Below are positions 22,828-32,683 of a stretch of 64,000 bases of DNA, piece by piece. How positions within the stretch are numbered: the stretch's first letter is position 1; the number at the start of each line of letters is the position of its first letter. The translations under genes were made by a program, and so were the position numbers. Below the pieces are notes generated by a model that was not told the origin of the DNA, ran no database searches, and saw nothing but the letters and a program-made list of their open reading frames with translations. The stretch spans positions 4,909,001 through 4,973,000 of the forward strand of contig JAJFPB010000002.1 in the NCBI GenBank assembly GCA_020881915.1, in the 5' to 3' direction. The DNA is from Paramyrothecium sp. XJ0827 (taxonomy: Eukaryota > Ascomycota > Sordariomycetes > Hypocreales > Stachybotryaceae).

Positions 22828-24258
22828 TCACTCCATCACCGTAAATGGAAACCCAGCATGAGCTTCGGGCCAAGCTCCCCACCCATCCCTCGTACACCTT
22901 TCCGTAGTCACTTTCATTGTGCCGGAGTGCCCGCAGCGGCTGGCTATGTAAACGCTCTGAAAGCTGATGATACAAAGAAGCTCAAGATGAGGTAGGGCTT
23001 GGCAAAGCCTGGCGATGACGAGCTCGTACCATGTGTTGAGCCATATTCCTTGGGAATCACGGTCTTGAGACCCCTCGCCATTCGCGTCATGCTGGCCATC
23101 GGGGAAAATAAGAATATCATGGTCCTCAATCTTGAGGGACAACGGGACATCCGGGGATATTGGACACATGGAAGAGATCCTATCCCATGGCGGTACACAT
23201 ATCTTCAAGGGTGCTGCGTAGTGAAGCTCGAAGGCGAGCCGCTTTAGCTTCTTCGCCTCGGTGAGCAAAGAAGGTAGCTCCGAGAAGACATTCTCCTGCG
23301 AAGTGACGATTGTCAATGCAATGGCTCTCCACGCCACAGAGATTCAACCTACAAAGTCCTGGTGTGTGCTGTTCGACCGGGCGTCGCGCTGGATTTCCGC
23401 TACCTCGAGTACAAGCCATTCGATGTAAGGGAAGTAGTGAGTAATCTCACTCAGGTTTTCTCGCCTGATGAGCGACGCTGCCTTCCTAGCTCTCCTTGTT
23501 GGCAAGACAACCTTGACGTGAAGCCTCTCCAATCCCTTTTGGCAGATTGCCAGGTTGATTAGTTGTTCAAATCCCAATCCCTGGCGACAACGGAAGCTTC
23601 GCAGCTGTGGAGAATCGGACTCCTCGGTTTCCTTGTTCAGGAATTTGGAATGCCGTTTGTCAAGATCGAGGTGAAGAAGTTTGGGTGGTAAACTGTGGCG
23701 AGCCAAAGCTTCCATGAACAAGTCGGTGCGAAACATGCGCCCGAATGACAACTCAAGCACAAGATCAACCAAGTTCGGCATGTTTGAGACGGCATCACGG
23801 ATATGGGACGAAAGACGGTCGTGGATCGGTGGGAGAGATTGACCAAATGGCTGACTCGGCTCACGCTGAGGCACCTGAGATGGCTGTTGACGAGGCCAAA
23901 TTCCGTCTTTCTTTGCCTTGATTGCGAGGCGCCTGGTAGACGGAGTTGTGAGTGGCGAGAGGCATATGGCGAGGACAAGTAGCACTGACCTGATGAAGTG
24001 GCCGACATTGTGCCCAGGCTGCTCACTTTGGAGTGTGAACGCTCGGAGCGCAGCGAGAAGCTTTGCAGGTGGATCGCTGTAAGTGAGGGAACGAAAGCGC
24101 TGCGAGAGGAAGAGGGATCGCAGGGCCCGCGACGCCTTGGTAGCTGCCTCGAGCGTGGGTTTGTCTGCGAAGAAGGCTATGCGGAACCATATCTCGGGTG
24201 GGAAGTCTGGCATCTTGCGATCCACGGCCTCACTGCTGGCAGCGTCGTCTCGAGTCAT
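22828..24258 (-). CDS. F-box-like protein
   Basis: Protein of 457 aa with an N-terminal F-box, the Skp1-binding module of SCF ubiquitin ligases. Two exons, 23353-24258 and 22828-23295, with a 57-bp intron (GTAGGT...CGCAG), join in phase 0. The F-box starts at about residue 17 with PDFPPEIWFRIAFFADKPTL and ends near RSLFLSQRFRSLTY. The remainder has leucine-rich stretches (LVDLVLELSFGRMF, LLHLDLDKRH, LRSFRCRQGLGFEQL) of the loose LRR-like kind seen in fungal F-box proteins. The start is the first ATG in that frame; an open stretch upstream has no ATG. The target protein is unknown. Confidence 0.8.
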
Positions 24259-25342
24259 GGCCGAGGTGCCTTCTCCAGCGGCGGAAGCTTGCACTGGGAG
24301 TCGATTTGGAAGCTGGTCTTTCGAAGGCCAAGGCCCGACCGAAGTCTTCTGCTGAGGCTTCCTTTGACTTGATGGGGACCGTGAATAGGGGTGCAAGGAC
24401 GTGCACGAGCAGTGGTCTGGTGCAGTCGGTGCGATGCGAGAGGTGAGCGAGGAGAAAGACGAAGAAGGTGAAGAAGACAAAAACAACAACAAAGACGAGA
24501 TGCGGAGAGGCGCCAGTCAAACGGCGAAAACCACGAGCACGTGCTCTGCTGGCAGGTGGCAGCCCCGAGGTGGCAGCGACCCGAAAGAGCCAGTCGCTCG
24601 ATGCCCCGCCAGAGTCTTGAGGGCGAAGCTGAACAGCCGTCATCAAGTGCCAGGAAAATTACGGCGGTGTAGCGCTCCCTGTTGATGTCCGTCAAGTTGC
24701 CTGCTGGGTGAAATCCACTCTGTCAGGCCCGGTTCCGGAAGGCTGTCGGGTGAGGCCTGGAGGAGTGTCTCCACGCTCGAGCAAAGTGCATATCACTCGG
24801 ATAAGCCTTTGGTCTGTGGCAAACGTAACGTAAGCGACACTGACGATTATGATTGTTGAAACTCTCCCAGACCCGGACACTGGTTTTATCAGTAGTATCA
24901 TTGCACTGGCTTCGCAGTCTTCCTTCTGTCACATTCTGTCCGCCTGACCCTTGGCGGCGGTTCATTTGCTTCATAGATTGCTCCAGAGCCTGACGAAGTC
25001 AATCGCGGCCATTGACACACATCAGAAATCATGAATTTCACCGTTGTTCTTTGGACATTGTCTCGACACGTCTATGGCTTCCGCTCAACAGTCACTTCAG
25101 GATTCGTCCTGCATCGGACAGGAGCCGCGCTCTGCTGTTGGCTGCGACAAACCTAGTGAGGAAGATTGCTGAGCTGCGGGTCACTTCGCGATGACATTCT
25201 TATTCGCTGCACCATACACAGTGGCCCAAAAGGAAAGGCTGTCTTGGGGGCTCCAGTAACTATGATTTAAGACTACTTGGCCATTGCCCAGTGACAAGCA
25301 CGATAATCAATTATAAACTCATCGATTCCTCGTCGGCACTCG
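24259..25342. other. Intergenic, no gene seen
   Basis: Promoter of the F-box gene plus the 3' flank of the membrane protein gene. An overlapping minus-strand frame at 24230-24646 reads low-complexity residues and is not convincing as a gene. Confidence 0.55.
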
Positions 25343-26472
25343 CTAGGTGTTCCTATCATTCCTCCAAGCAGCCGGCAGCTCAGCAATATTGGCCCTCGTC
25401 GCCATCTCGGGTACATTTGCACTCGTCTGCTTTTCCACAATCAGCCCAGCTGGGTTGTACTCAACTTCATGTGGGCCAGCAACCCGTAGCTGTTCTTGCA
25501 TAGTCCGCATCTTCGCGCGAGTCTTCCGTAAACGCAGCGCAAAGTACACAAGCGCGCCGAGCAGTATTGCCCCCGCCCCTGCGCCAACGCCGATCCCAGC
25601 CTTTGCACCGGTTGAGAGACCCTCTCCGGCGGATGTGTCTTGAGGCAGGTCCGTGTTGTTTGCGGACCCCGTCGTTAGCGGCAGGCTGTCCCTTCCTGAC
25701 GTCTCACTCTCAGTCGGATCGGAACTTGTGGACTCTTCTGAACCGTCGTTTGTGACAGATGCAAATGGCGGACGTGGCCTACGACTGGACGAGGTGGTTG
25801 TTGGAGATGAAACTGTCTGCGCCGGGCTCGCAGTCTCCCACCACTCCAACACGACTCGATCTGTGGATTGCCAGAAGATCGGGATGCCGTTGGCGCGAAC
25901 TGACACGGTTGATGTCGCCTCCACATCTGCAATGTCGTTGCGTGAATTCGTAGCTATCCATAAGTTCTTGATCGTCTGCCCTGGCTCGATGGTCTTGGCA
26001 CAGTTCTGTGTGTAATACCACAACCAAGCAGACAGCGGGTTATCTGCTGTGTACCCACTTCAGATCGATCAATCAGCCTCACAATCACAGCAGATGGCAA
26101 TTTGTGACTCCAACAAAAGGATTCTTACGATGGGCAACAAAGCCATGCTGTCGTTCCTGGTCCTATCGAATCTGTTGATTGAGTTATGGTCGTCCTCTGG
26201 AAGTCGGACTCTAGCGAGATGACCGGCTCCCAGCCGCTGGGACAGATCCCCGGTGAGTAATAGTAAGGCATGTGCATGTTGATAAGGTCCGTCGAACCGG
26301 TGGTCTGCAAGGTGCCGGATGGATAGCACTCATAGTTGTCAATTGCCGAAGCACCAGCCACATGGAACCCGCCAAACTCGTCTGGCACATACGTTGTCGT
26401 TGATAAGCATGTTGTCGGCGGCTCGAACGTCGTGGTCAGCGGCCCAATATTGCCCTCTAGCTGGTCCCCCAT
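25343..26472 (-). CDS. Single-pass membrane protein with Ser/Thr-rich stalk, no signal peptide
   Basis: Predicted plasma-membrane protein of 352 aa. Two exons, 26129-26472 and 25343-26057, with a 71-bp intron whose junction restores CCPSGYTADN. The N-terminal half is an extracellular-looking region with several cysteines (GPLTTTFEPPTTC, YECYPSGT, LCCPS, NCAKTI). An S/T-rich stalk (about 190-260) follows, then one membrane helix at about 268-290 (GIGVGAGAGAILLGALVYFALRL) and a basic cytosolic tail with RLRKTRAKMR. No N-terminal signal peptide is visible, which would make it a type III protein. This build is common in filamentous ascomycetes and of unknown function; a sensor role is only inference. 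Confidence 0.75.
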
Positions 26473-27033
26473 CCTGTCCAGAGATGCGCGGACGCAAATG
26501 CAACCGAGTCAAAGCGTGTTTGGAGAATAGGGAAAAGACGTTTGGTCGCGACGCGATTGGGGTCTCCTAAGAAGGGCGGGGTGCTAACATCCTGGATGCG
26601 GCTGAACTGCACGCAATTCGATCTTGCTCGAGGCCTTTCCCATAGTAGAGAAGTGGCCGTAACGGACGGATGATCCAAGGGCATGATTGGTGGCCTTGAG
26701 AAGGCCAGGGGCTAGCCCAGCAAAAAGACACGACGGATCCTTAAAAGACCTTACATCCGAGACGGCAGATAACGCGGTTTCGATACGGTTTAAATACGAG
26801 GCTCTGCGAAGGATAGCTCGATTTTTGCATTCACCACATGATTGGATGGGGGCATTGGGACTGCCAGGGGCGTATGACAAGGGCAGAACAGAGCTCAGCA
26901 TATTTTCGTATGAAGGTGGAAGAGGACGTTGGATAATAAAAACAATAAAATGTGAAAGAAATTGTTTGTGTACGTTCACAGTCGAAGAACTGTAAAGTAG
27001 TCATCTCAATCTTTTGGACGTATCAAAATCCTC
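26473..27033. other. Intergenic, no gene seen
   Basis: Promoter of the membrane protein gene and 3' flank of the coiled-coil gene. No repeat or RNA gene seen. Confidence 0.6.
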
Positions 27034-28506
27034 TTAAATAACATGATTCAACATGGACAAGAAAAATGCAACACTGCTCATCACGAACAGCTGCAGAGGA
27101 GACCAGACTGCCCACCAACCTGTTGAAACCGCAACCAGTAGAAATTTCAGCGTCTTTCCGAATCGTTCTATCGCATTCCCGCGGGCTGCCGCCCTGTTTA
27201 CAGCGCGGATCATGTTCTTGGCCGCCAGACCCCGAAACTCCGCTCGGGCCTTGTCGACTCTTCGGGCGAACGCCTCCTCCAGCTGCTGCAGCTCCCTCCG
27301 CGCCGTTTCGATTTCTTCCTTCTTGGCCGCCAAGACCGCATCGGCCGCCTTCTCGTCGCGGTCCAGCTCGGCCAGCACGCGATGCGCATCGCGGCGGAGG
27401 CCGGCCACCTTTTGCCGGCGCTTGGCATCGCCGAGAAACGCGAGGAACTCCTCGCACTCGCGCAGGAATATGTCCATGTTCCGGGCGCTCAGTCTCTGCC
27501 GATGGACGGCCGCGTGACGCAGCTCGATGATGGACGCTATCAGCTTGGGTGTGAGCAATCCGCCGGACGGGGATTTGGCTTTTGCGTCCTGCTTCCTGCG
27601 GTTCAACTTCTTGGCAAAGAGGTTCAACTCAACTGCCTCTGGGCAGTCCCAGTTGTTTTCAATTAGTAAGTCATTGAAATTGTGCTGAGCAAATTCGAAG
27701 CATGCATGCTCTAAATAACTTTGTGCCGCGACCAGGAGACAATATTGTGCTTTATACGGCAGGTTGGACATTGACTTTGACAGCTTAGGCTCTGCTGTTG
27801 TATGATCGATAGCCGTCTGTAGTGTTTGTTCGGATCTTGGCGGACGACTAGCAGCTGCAGGCGGGCCTTGCTCCGGTAGCTTGTTGTCCGGTTTTTGGGC
27901 ATCGATGGGGGCATTCTCTTTTACCCTTGCGGTTGTGATTTCAGGTGGTTCGGGTATTTGGGGGGTTTGAGGAGGTTCAATAACCACGTCGGAGGGTTCA
28001 GTCTGTGCAGTAACATTGTCAGCAACCACTGAAGAGGGATCAATGGTCGCTGTATTGCTTGTCTGTGTTTCGTGAGTTTCATGTGTTGGCGAAGCGTCGC
28101 TGAACGGGGTGAGGGTCGTGCTCTGTATTGTGGTACGGGCATCAGCCTGCTGATCACCTTCCACAGCCGGCTGGGTCTCCACCACTTGAGATGGCACAGC
28201 CCATCGAGCCGCAGCCTTTTTCTTCGTCTTAAATGACTTGTCCTTGAGGAGTACTAGTGCGCTGCGGCAGACGCTCTCCATGCTGTGAGATTGGAGCAAC
28301 GCCGCAACGCTTTGGTCTTCGGAATGCTGATTGATAAGATCCCTTACAGTGTCCAGCTTACTGATTTTTGCATTTTCGCCCTTGAAAACGCCTTTCAAGG
28401 CCTCAAAGACGGCCTTCTCCTCGGTACTATAGGCTTCAATTGCCATTTTGGCCTTTGCCTCCAGTTTGATGGTGATAGTGGGCTTGCGCTCCACCACTTT
28501 TGTCAT
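27034..28506 (-). CDS. Hypothetical protein, coiled-coil with C-terminal membrane anchor
   Basis: Intronless gene for 490 aa. I do not recognise the family. The first 100 residues are charged and helical. A disordered T/P/Q-rich region occupies about 105-235. Then a folded-looking helical block begins with KAQYCLLVAAQSYLEHACFE, and a long basic/acidic coiled-coil follows at about 375-440 (RRELQQLEEAFARRVDKAR). The C-terminus has a hydrophobic hairpin, FLLVAVSTGWWAVW and LFVMSSVAFFLSML, so it may be a tail-anchored membrane protein. The coding frame keeps a high third-position GC over most of its length, which supports it as a real gene. Confidence 0.72.
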   Translation of the reverse strand: MTKVVERKPTITIKLEAKAKMAIEAYSTEEKAVFEALKGVFKGENAKISKLDTVRDLINQHSEDQSVAALLQSHSMESVCRSALVLLKDKSFKTKKKAAARWAVPSQVVETQPAVEGDQQADARTTIQSTTLTPFSDASPTHETHETQTSNTATIDPSSVVADNVTAQTEPSDVVIEPPQTPQIPEPPEITTARVKENAPIDAQKPDNKLPEQGPPAAASRPPRSEQTLQTAIDHTTAEPKLSKSMSNLPYKAQYCLLVAAQSYLEHACFEFAQHNFNDLLIENNWDCPEAVELNLFAKKLNRRKQDAKAKSPSGGLLTPKLIASIIELRHAAVHRQRLSARNMDIFLRECEEFLAFLGDAKRRQKVAGLRRDAHRVLAELDRDEKAADAVLAAKKEEIETARRELQQLEEAFARRVDKARAEFRGLAAKNMIRAVNRAAARGNAIERFGKTLKFLLVAVSTGWWAVWSPLQLFVMSSVAFFLSMLNHVI

Positions 28507-29278
28507 AGTAACGCGAATGAGTGGATTAGGCTGCTAGCTGAGGGGTTAGGCAGACGCTTCGAGGCCTCATCTATATCTGGTATTGCCGAAACTGATGCGA
28601 GGCTGTGCCGCTGCGGCATCTCCGTTTTCATTCGCCGCCAGGATTTGGGGCTGGTTTTTCAGGATGCTCTGAACGAGGCATAAGGCTGAATCCGACTATC
28701 TTTTTCGCATCAAGTATTCGAAGCCTCCAACCATTTGTCCGGTTTTCTTGATCTGCAGCTGTTGGATCTCAAAAACTCAGGCAACTCTCATGCCTTTGGA
28801 AGTAGGTTGTTTAAGCACAATTCGGTGCCAAAAACCAATCCTGAAAACTCTTCTCCCAAATACGTGGCTTCGAAACGAAAGGGTACACCAACCACATCCT
28901 CTAGATTGATATTACTTTATTATTCTATCTATGGTCACATCACCTATTTCCACTTATCAGGACTAGTCAGGACTGTCAGATGCAGATAGACCAGGAAGAC
29001 CTTCAACTTCTGTCGGGCTAGACAGGTTACCCTAAACCCAGCCATTTTTTTATTATGTCGATAGTTGATCGCAAGGATGGATCCCTGCAGGACAAAAGTT
29101 CATCAAATGGGTTGTTTGGGTTATCAGTCTGGCACTACGGACTTGCTTGTCCTGCCCCCGCCTTTTTCGTGTGCCGATCATCCGGATTTATGTCAATTAA
29201 GACAACGTCTCTACTTCTTCAACCCAAGTTGCAGCCCCCCGTCTTCCACTCCCACTCATCAAAACCACGGTCATCAGC
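28507..29278. promoter_or_regulatory. Divergent promoter, coiled-coil gene / amidohydrolase
   Basis: 772 bp between outward-facing genes; AT-rich around 28900-28960, pyrimidine-rich before the amidohydrolase start. No strong TATA box. Confidence 0.45.
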
Positions 29279-30724
29279 ATGGCGCGACGAAACTTACCCC
29301 TTGTAACTCAATCCTCTCAGAGGGAAGCATCTGCGACGCATGCTACAAGGCACGACGACGTACTTCCTCAGCGCATCTACTCTAGAGGCCTTGGCATAAC
29401 CATCAATACTTCGGGGACTGGCGCTGATGCCAGCACCAAGAAGGTCTTTTACACAATTGTGCTGGCACACGTTTTGATTCCAGGTGATGGAGACCCCCAG
29501 CATGAGGCAGCCGTAGTCGTGGAGGACAAAATCATTGTCTGGATCGGCAAGCAGTCCGACATCCCCGGCAAGTATACTGAGAACCCACACAAGTCGCATT
29601 CGGTGCCATACCTGCTGCCAGGTCTTTGGGATTGCCATTGTCATTTTGAAGGTACGAATGGCATTGACGTCGCCGACGCCGGAGGCATCGACAGTGAACA
29701 TCCGGCCACGTACGGCGCGAGACTGGCGAGGCAGTGCTGGGAAGCACTACAGCGCGGCTACACGTCGCTGCGGGACGTCGCGGGCTACGGGTGCGAAATT
29801 GCGTCGGCTATTGAGGACGGATCCATTGTGGGACCCAATATCTACAGCTCTGGCGCATGTCTCAGCCAGCTCGCAGGCCACGGAGACACCTTCCAGCGGT
29901 CCGCCGGTGACGTGCTGCTGAACTACGGCGTCCATCCACAACCCGGACACTACTCCTCCAAGACGACATGCATTGTTGATGGAGTCGACGAGTGCCGCCG
30001 GGGCGTACGTCTGCAGATTCGTCGTGGAGCAAAGTGCATCAAGATATTGGCATCCGGCGGCGTGCTGTCCCGCGACGATGATCCCCTCCTCGCGCAGTTC
30101 AGTCCCGAAGAGCTCAAGGTGATTGTCGAAGAAGCGACGCGCATGAACCGTGCCGTGGCCGCACACGTCCACGGCAAGCCCGGCATCCTCGCCGCGGTCA
30201 ATGCAGGCGTCACGTCCGTTGAGCACGTCACCTTCGCCGACAAAGAGTGCATCGACCTCATCAAATCCAAGGGCACGGTCTATGTGGCGACGCGTACCAT
30301 CGTTGACTTGTTGGTCAAATCCGGCGGCAAGGACCTACCCAGGAAAGTGTGGGAAAAGGTCCAGCTGGTAAATACGCAACACGTCAAGGCGTACAAGCGC
30401 GCCGTCGAAGCTGGCGTCACGATCGCGCTCGGGACTGATACGCCGCCGGGATTTAACATGGCCATGGAGCTTGAATATGCGGTTGAGGCTGGATTGAGTA
30501 GCCTCGAGGCCATCAAGGCTGCGACGGCGAACGGGCCACTGACAGTAAGAGGGCAGGCGCCCAAGACAGGACAGCTCAAAGTGGGCTACGAGGCCGACAT
30601 GATTGGAGTCTTGGATGACCCTGTAGCGGACGTGAAGATACTGCAGGAAAAACAGAACATTGGCTGGGTTTGGAAGGGCGGCAGGCTCTTCAAGGGGCCC
30701 AACGTTGGGCCTTGGGGAGAGTAG
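29279..30724 (+). CDS. Amidohydrolase, ochratoxinase-like
   Basis: Metal-dependent amidohydrolase of 481 aa, intronless. The binuclear metal site is complete: H120-x-H122 in LWDCHCHFEG, the carboxylated lysine K255 in AKCIKILASGG, H296 in AAHVHGK, H316 in SVEHVTF and D387 in ALGTDTPP. From memory, Aspergillus niger ochratoxinase (480 aa) uses H111, H113, K246, H287, H307 and D378, so every spacing matches with a constant offset of nine. The C-terminus GWVWKGGRLFKGPNVGPWGE is also characteristic. Ochratoxinase cleaves the amide bond of ochratoxin A to ochratoxin alpha and phenylalanine, and members of this group also hydrolyse small peptides and amides. The natural substrate here is not known. 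No classic signal peptide is evident. Confidence 0.9.
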   Translation: MARRNLPLVTQSSQREASATHATRHDDVLPQRIYSRGLGITINTSGTGADASTKKVFYTIVLAHVLIPGDGDPQHEAAVVVEDKIIVWIGKQSDIPGKYTENPHKSHSVPYLLPGLWDCHCHFEGTNGIDVADAGGIDSEHPATYGARLARQCWEALQRGYTSLRDVAGYGCEIASAIEDGSIVGPNIYSSGACLSQLAGHGDTFQRSAGDVLLNYGVHPQPGHYSSKTTCIVDGVDECRRGVRLQIRRGAKCIKILASGGVLSRDDDPLLAQFSPEELKVIVEEATRMNRAVAAHVHGKPGILAAVNAGVTSVEHVTFADKECIDLIKSKGTVYVATRTIVDLLVKSGGKDLPRKVWEKVQLVNTQHVKAYKRAVEAGVTIALGTDTPPGFNMAMELEYAVEAGLSSLEAIKAATANGPLTVRGQAPKTGQLKVGYEADMIGVLDDPVADVKILQEKQNIGWVWKGGRLFKGPNVGPWGE

Positions 30725-31410
30725 ACAACCCAAGAAGACTATAAGGGCGAAACATGATGTAGTAACAGACCTGGACATAAATCTCGTGGATCAATTCTCG
30801 ATAGACCTTTCGGCAAATGGTCGTAGCTCTATCTTGATCTGGCTGGTGGGATAGCAAGACAATCCAGGCTCGATTGGCCTCATTTGTGCCATTCCAGTGA
30901 CTGGGTACTCGGCGCCTAGACCCTTTGTTAGTGCCTCGTAGAACAGCGAATCATTTCCCTGTGATTAGCGACCAAAGGATGACTACTTCAGGCTATGACC
31001 GAGACCCCGAACCATGTCCCGTCAATTGGACCCAAGGCGTAAGTTAGCGACTAAGTAAATGGCTAAGCATTGCATACGTCAACTAGCCACGTCAATTCGA
31101 GACGCGACCTGCCAGGGCAAGTCATTTAACTGATACATTCCGCTCCCGAATGTGCTGATGCGCTTCGTTGAGCTTTGGCTCTGACATGTGAAAGCCCAAG
31201 TCAATTACGACATCGATTTTGTTCCTGTCGTTCAGTGGAGCCGCAGCGGGACCGGGATGACACAATGACGATCCCTTTGCGCAATGGGCTGACCATGGCA
31301 AACCGTCGAAAATGTGATCTCTTTGTTTATAATCCTTGTGTCTCTGTACACCCAGATCTTCTGGTTGCCAAAATTCGTCAATCAGCATAAAGTCCGGTAG
31401 CACCGTCAAC
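30725..31410. other. Intergenic, no gene seen
   Basis: 686 bp between co-directional genes. No recognisable gene, RNA or repeat. Confidence 0.6.
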
Positions 31411-32333
31411 ATGGCTCAAGACAAGAAAGAAAGCTACGCCGCGGTCGTCGCCCACGGCGAGCAGAACGGACACATGGAGACGCCCGTGGTAACATCGATT
31501 CCCGGAGTTCCTGTAACTGTTGAGAGGAAGCCGTTCCTCCAGCCCGAAGACGACGTTCGGCTTCCGCACACCGGTATGTGGCCCGAAACTCAGCAATGCA
31601 CGGCGGATACTAACGCGATCAGGAACACCACGGGCCAACGTCGCCGCGACTTATGAGCGCCCCGAAGGAACAACAGACAATGATTGGGCTGCTCGTCACA
31701 AGGATCAAACAGTACGTTTACCAAACCCTCGCAACGCAAATCACACTCACCGTGTTAGGTCCTCCAACAGCACTGCGAGTTCTTCGACCGCGACCACGAC
31801 GGCATAATCTGGCCCCAGGACACCTACGTCGGCTTCCGCGCCCTCGGCTTCAACATCCTACTCTCCTTGGTCGCCGTGTTCATCATCCACGCCAACTTCT
31901 CCTACCCCACCGTCCCCGGCTGGCTGCCAGACCCCTTCTTCCGCCTCTACGTCAAGAACATCCACAAGGCCAAGCACGGCAGCGACAGCGGCACCTACGA
32001 CACCGAGGGCCGCTTCGTGCCGCAGAAGTTCGAGGACGTCTTCGAGAAGTACGCCGCGGGCAAGGACACCATCACGCTGTGGGACGTGACGGACCTGTGG
32101 AAGGGCCAGCGGCTGATTGCGGATCCCATTGGATGGGGCGGAGCATTTTTCGAGTGTATGCCATGTCACGCCCTCGGTTATGAATCCATTGCTAATATTC
32201 GATAGGGACTGCTACGTATCTCATGCTTTGGCCTGAGGATGGACACATGCGCAAGGAAGATATCCGGTGCATCTATGATGGCAGCTTGTTCTACAAGTGG
32301 GCAGAACAGCAGAAGAGGAAGCAAAAAAAGTAA
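31411..32333 (+). CDS. Caleosin / peroxygenase
   Basis: Lipid-droplet and ER-associated haem peroxygenase of 258 aa. Four exons, 31411-31573, 31623-31711, 31759-32155 and 32206-32333, with very short introns (49, 47 and 50 bp). The core reads LQQHCEFFDRDHDGIIWPQD: H89 is the conserved haem-ligand histidine, and D94, D96, D98, I100 and D105 form the single calcium-binding EF hand. A hydrophobic segment GFNILLSLVAVFIIHANF leads into the proline-rich knot SYPTVPGWLPDPFF. The C-terminal part has FFEWTATYLMLWPEDG and KEDIRCIYDGSLFY. Fungal caleosins act in oxylipin formation, lipid storage and, in some species, toxin or spore biology. It is convergent with the HET gene. Confidence 0.93.
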
Positions 32334-32683
32334 GAGGTGTTCGAATGTATTTTCACTCGTGAAAACACAAATAAAGCACCAATCTAGAATTTAGAACTAC
32401 AGCGTTTGCTTGGATTACACTTAATAAACTTTCTCATGCCAATTCACACCACTCATGATTTCATGCAGGAACGCCAAACCAATCTAGCGCCGCCGGAACA
32501 CGTGTTATCTGGCTAGGTAGATCTTGATCGTTCTGTAGTCCACTATCATTCATCTTATCAGGTCTAGAAGTTCAGCAGAACTGCCTCGCCTGCATATATC
32601 TCATATAAATCATGGAAAAGTCTATCATACTCTTCTCTCTCGAATTCAAATCCAAGTTTCCCCGTTCATTCTATTTATATCTA
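32334..32683. other. Intergenic between convergent genes
   Basis: 350 bp, AT-rich, holding the 3' ends of the caleosin and HET genes. No gene seen. Confidence 0.6.

Noticed and set aside
24230..24646. 138-codon minus-strand frame overlapping the F-box gene start
   Set aside because: Low complexity and not in frame with the F-box exon; no splice link found.
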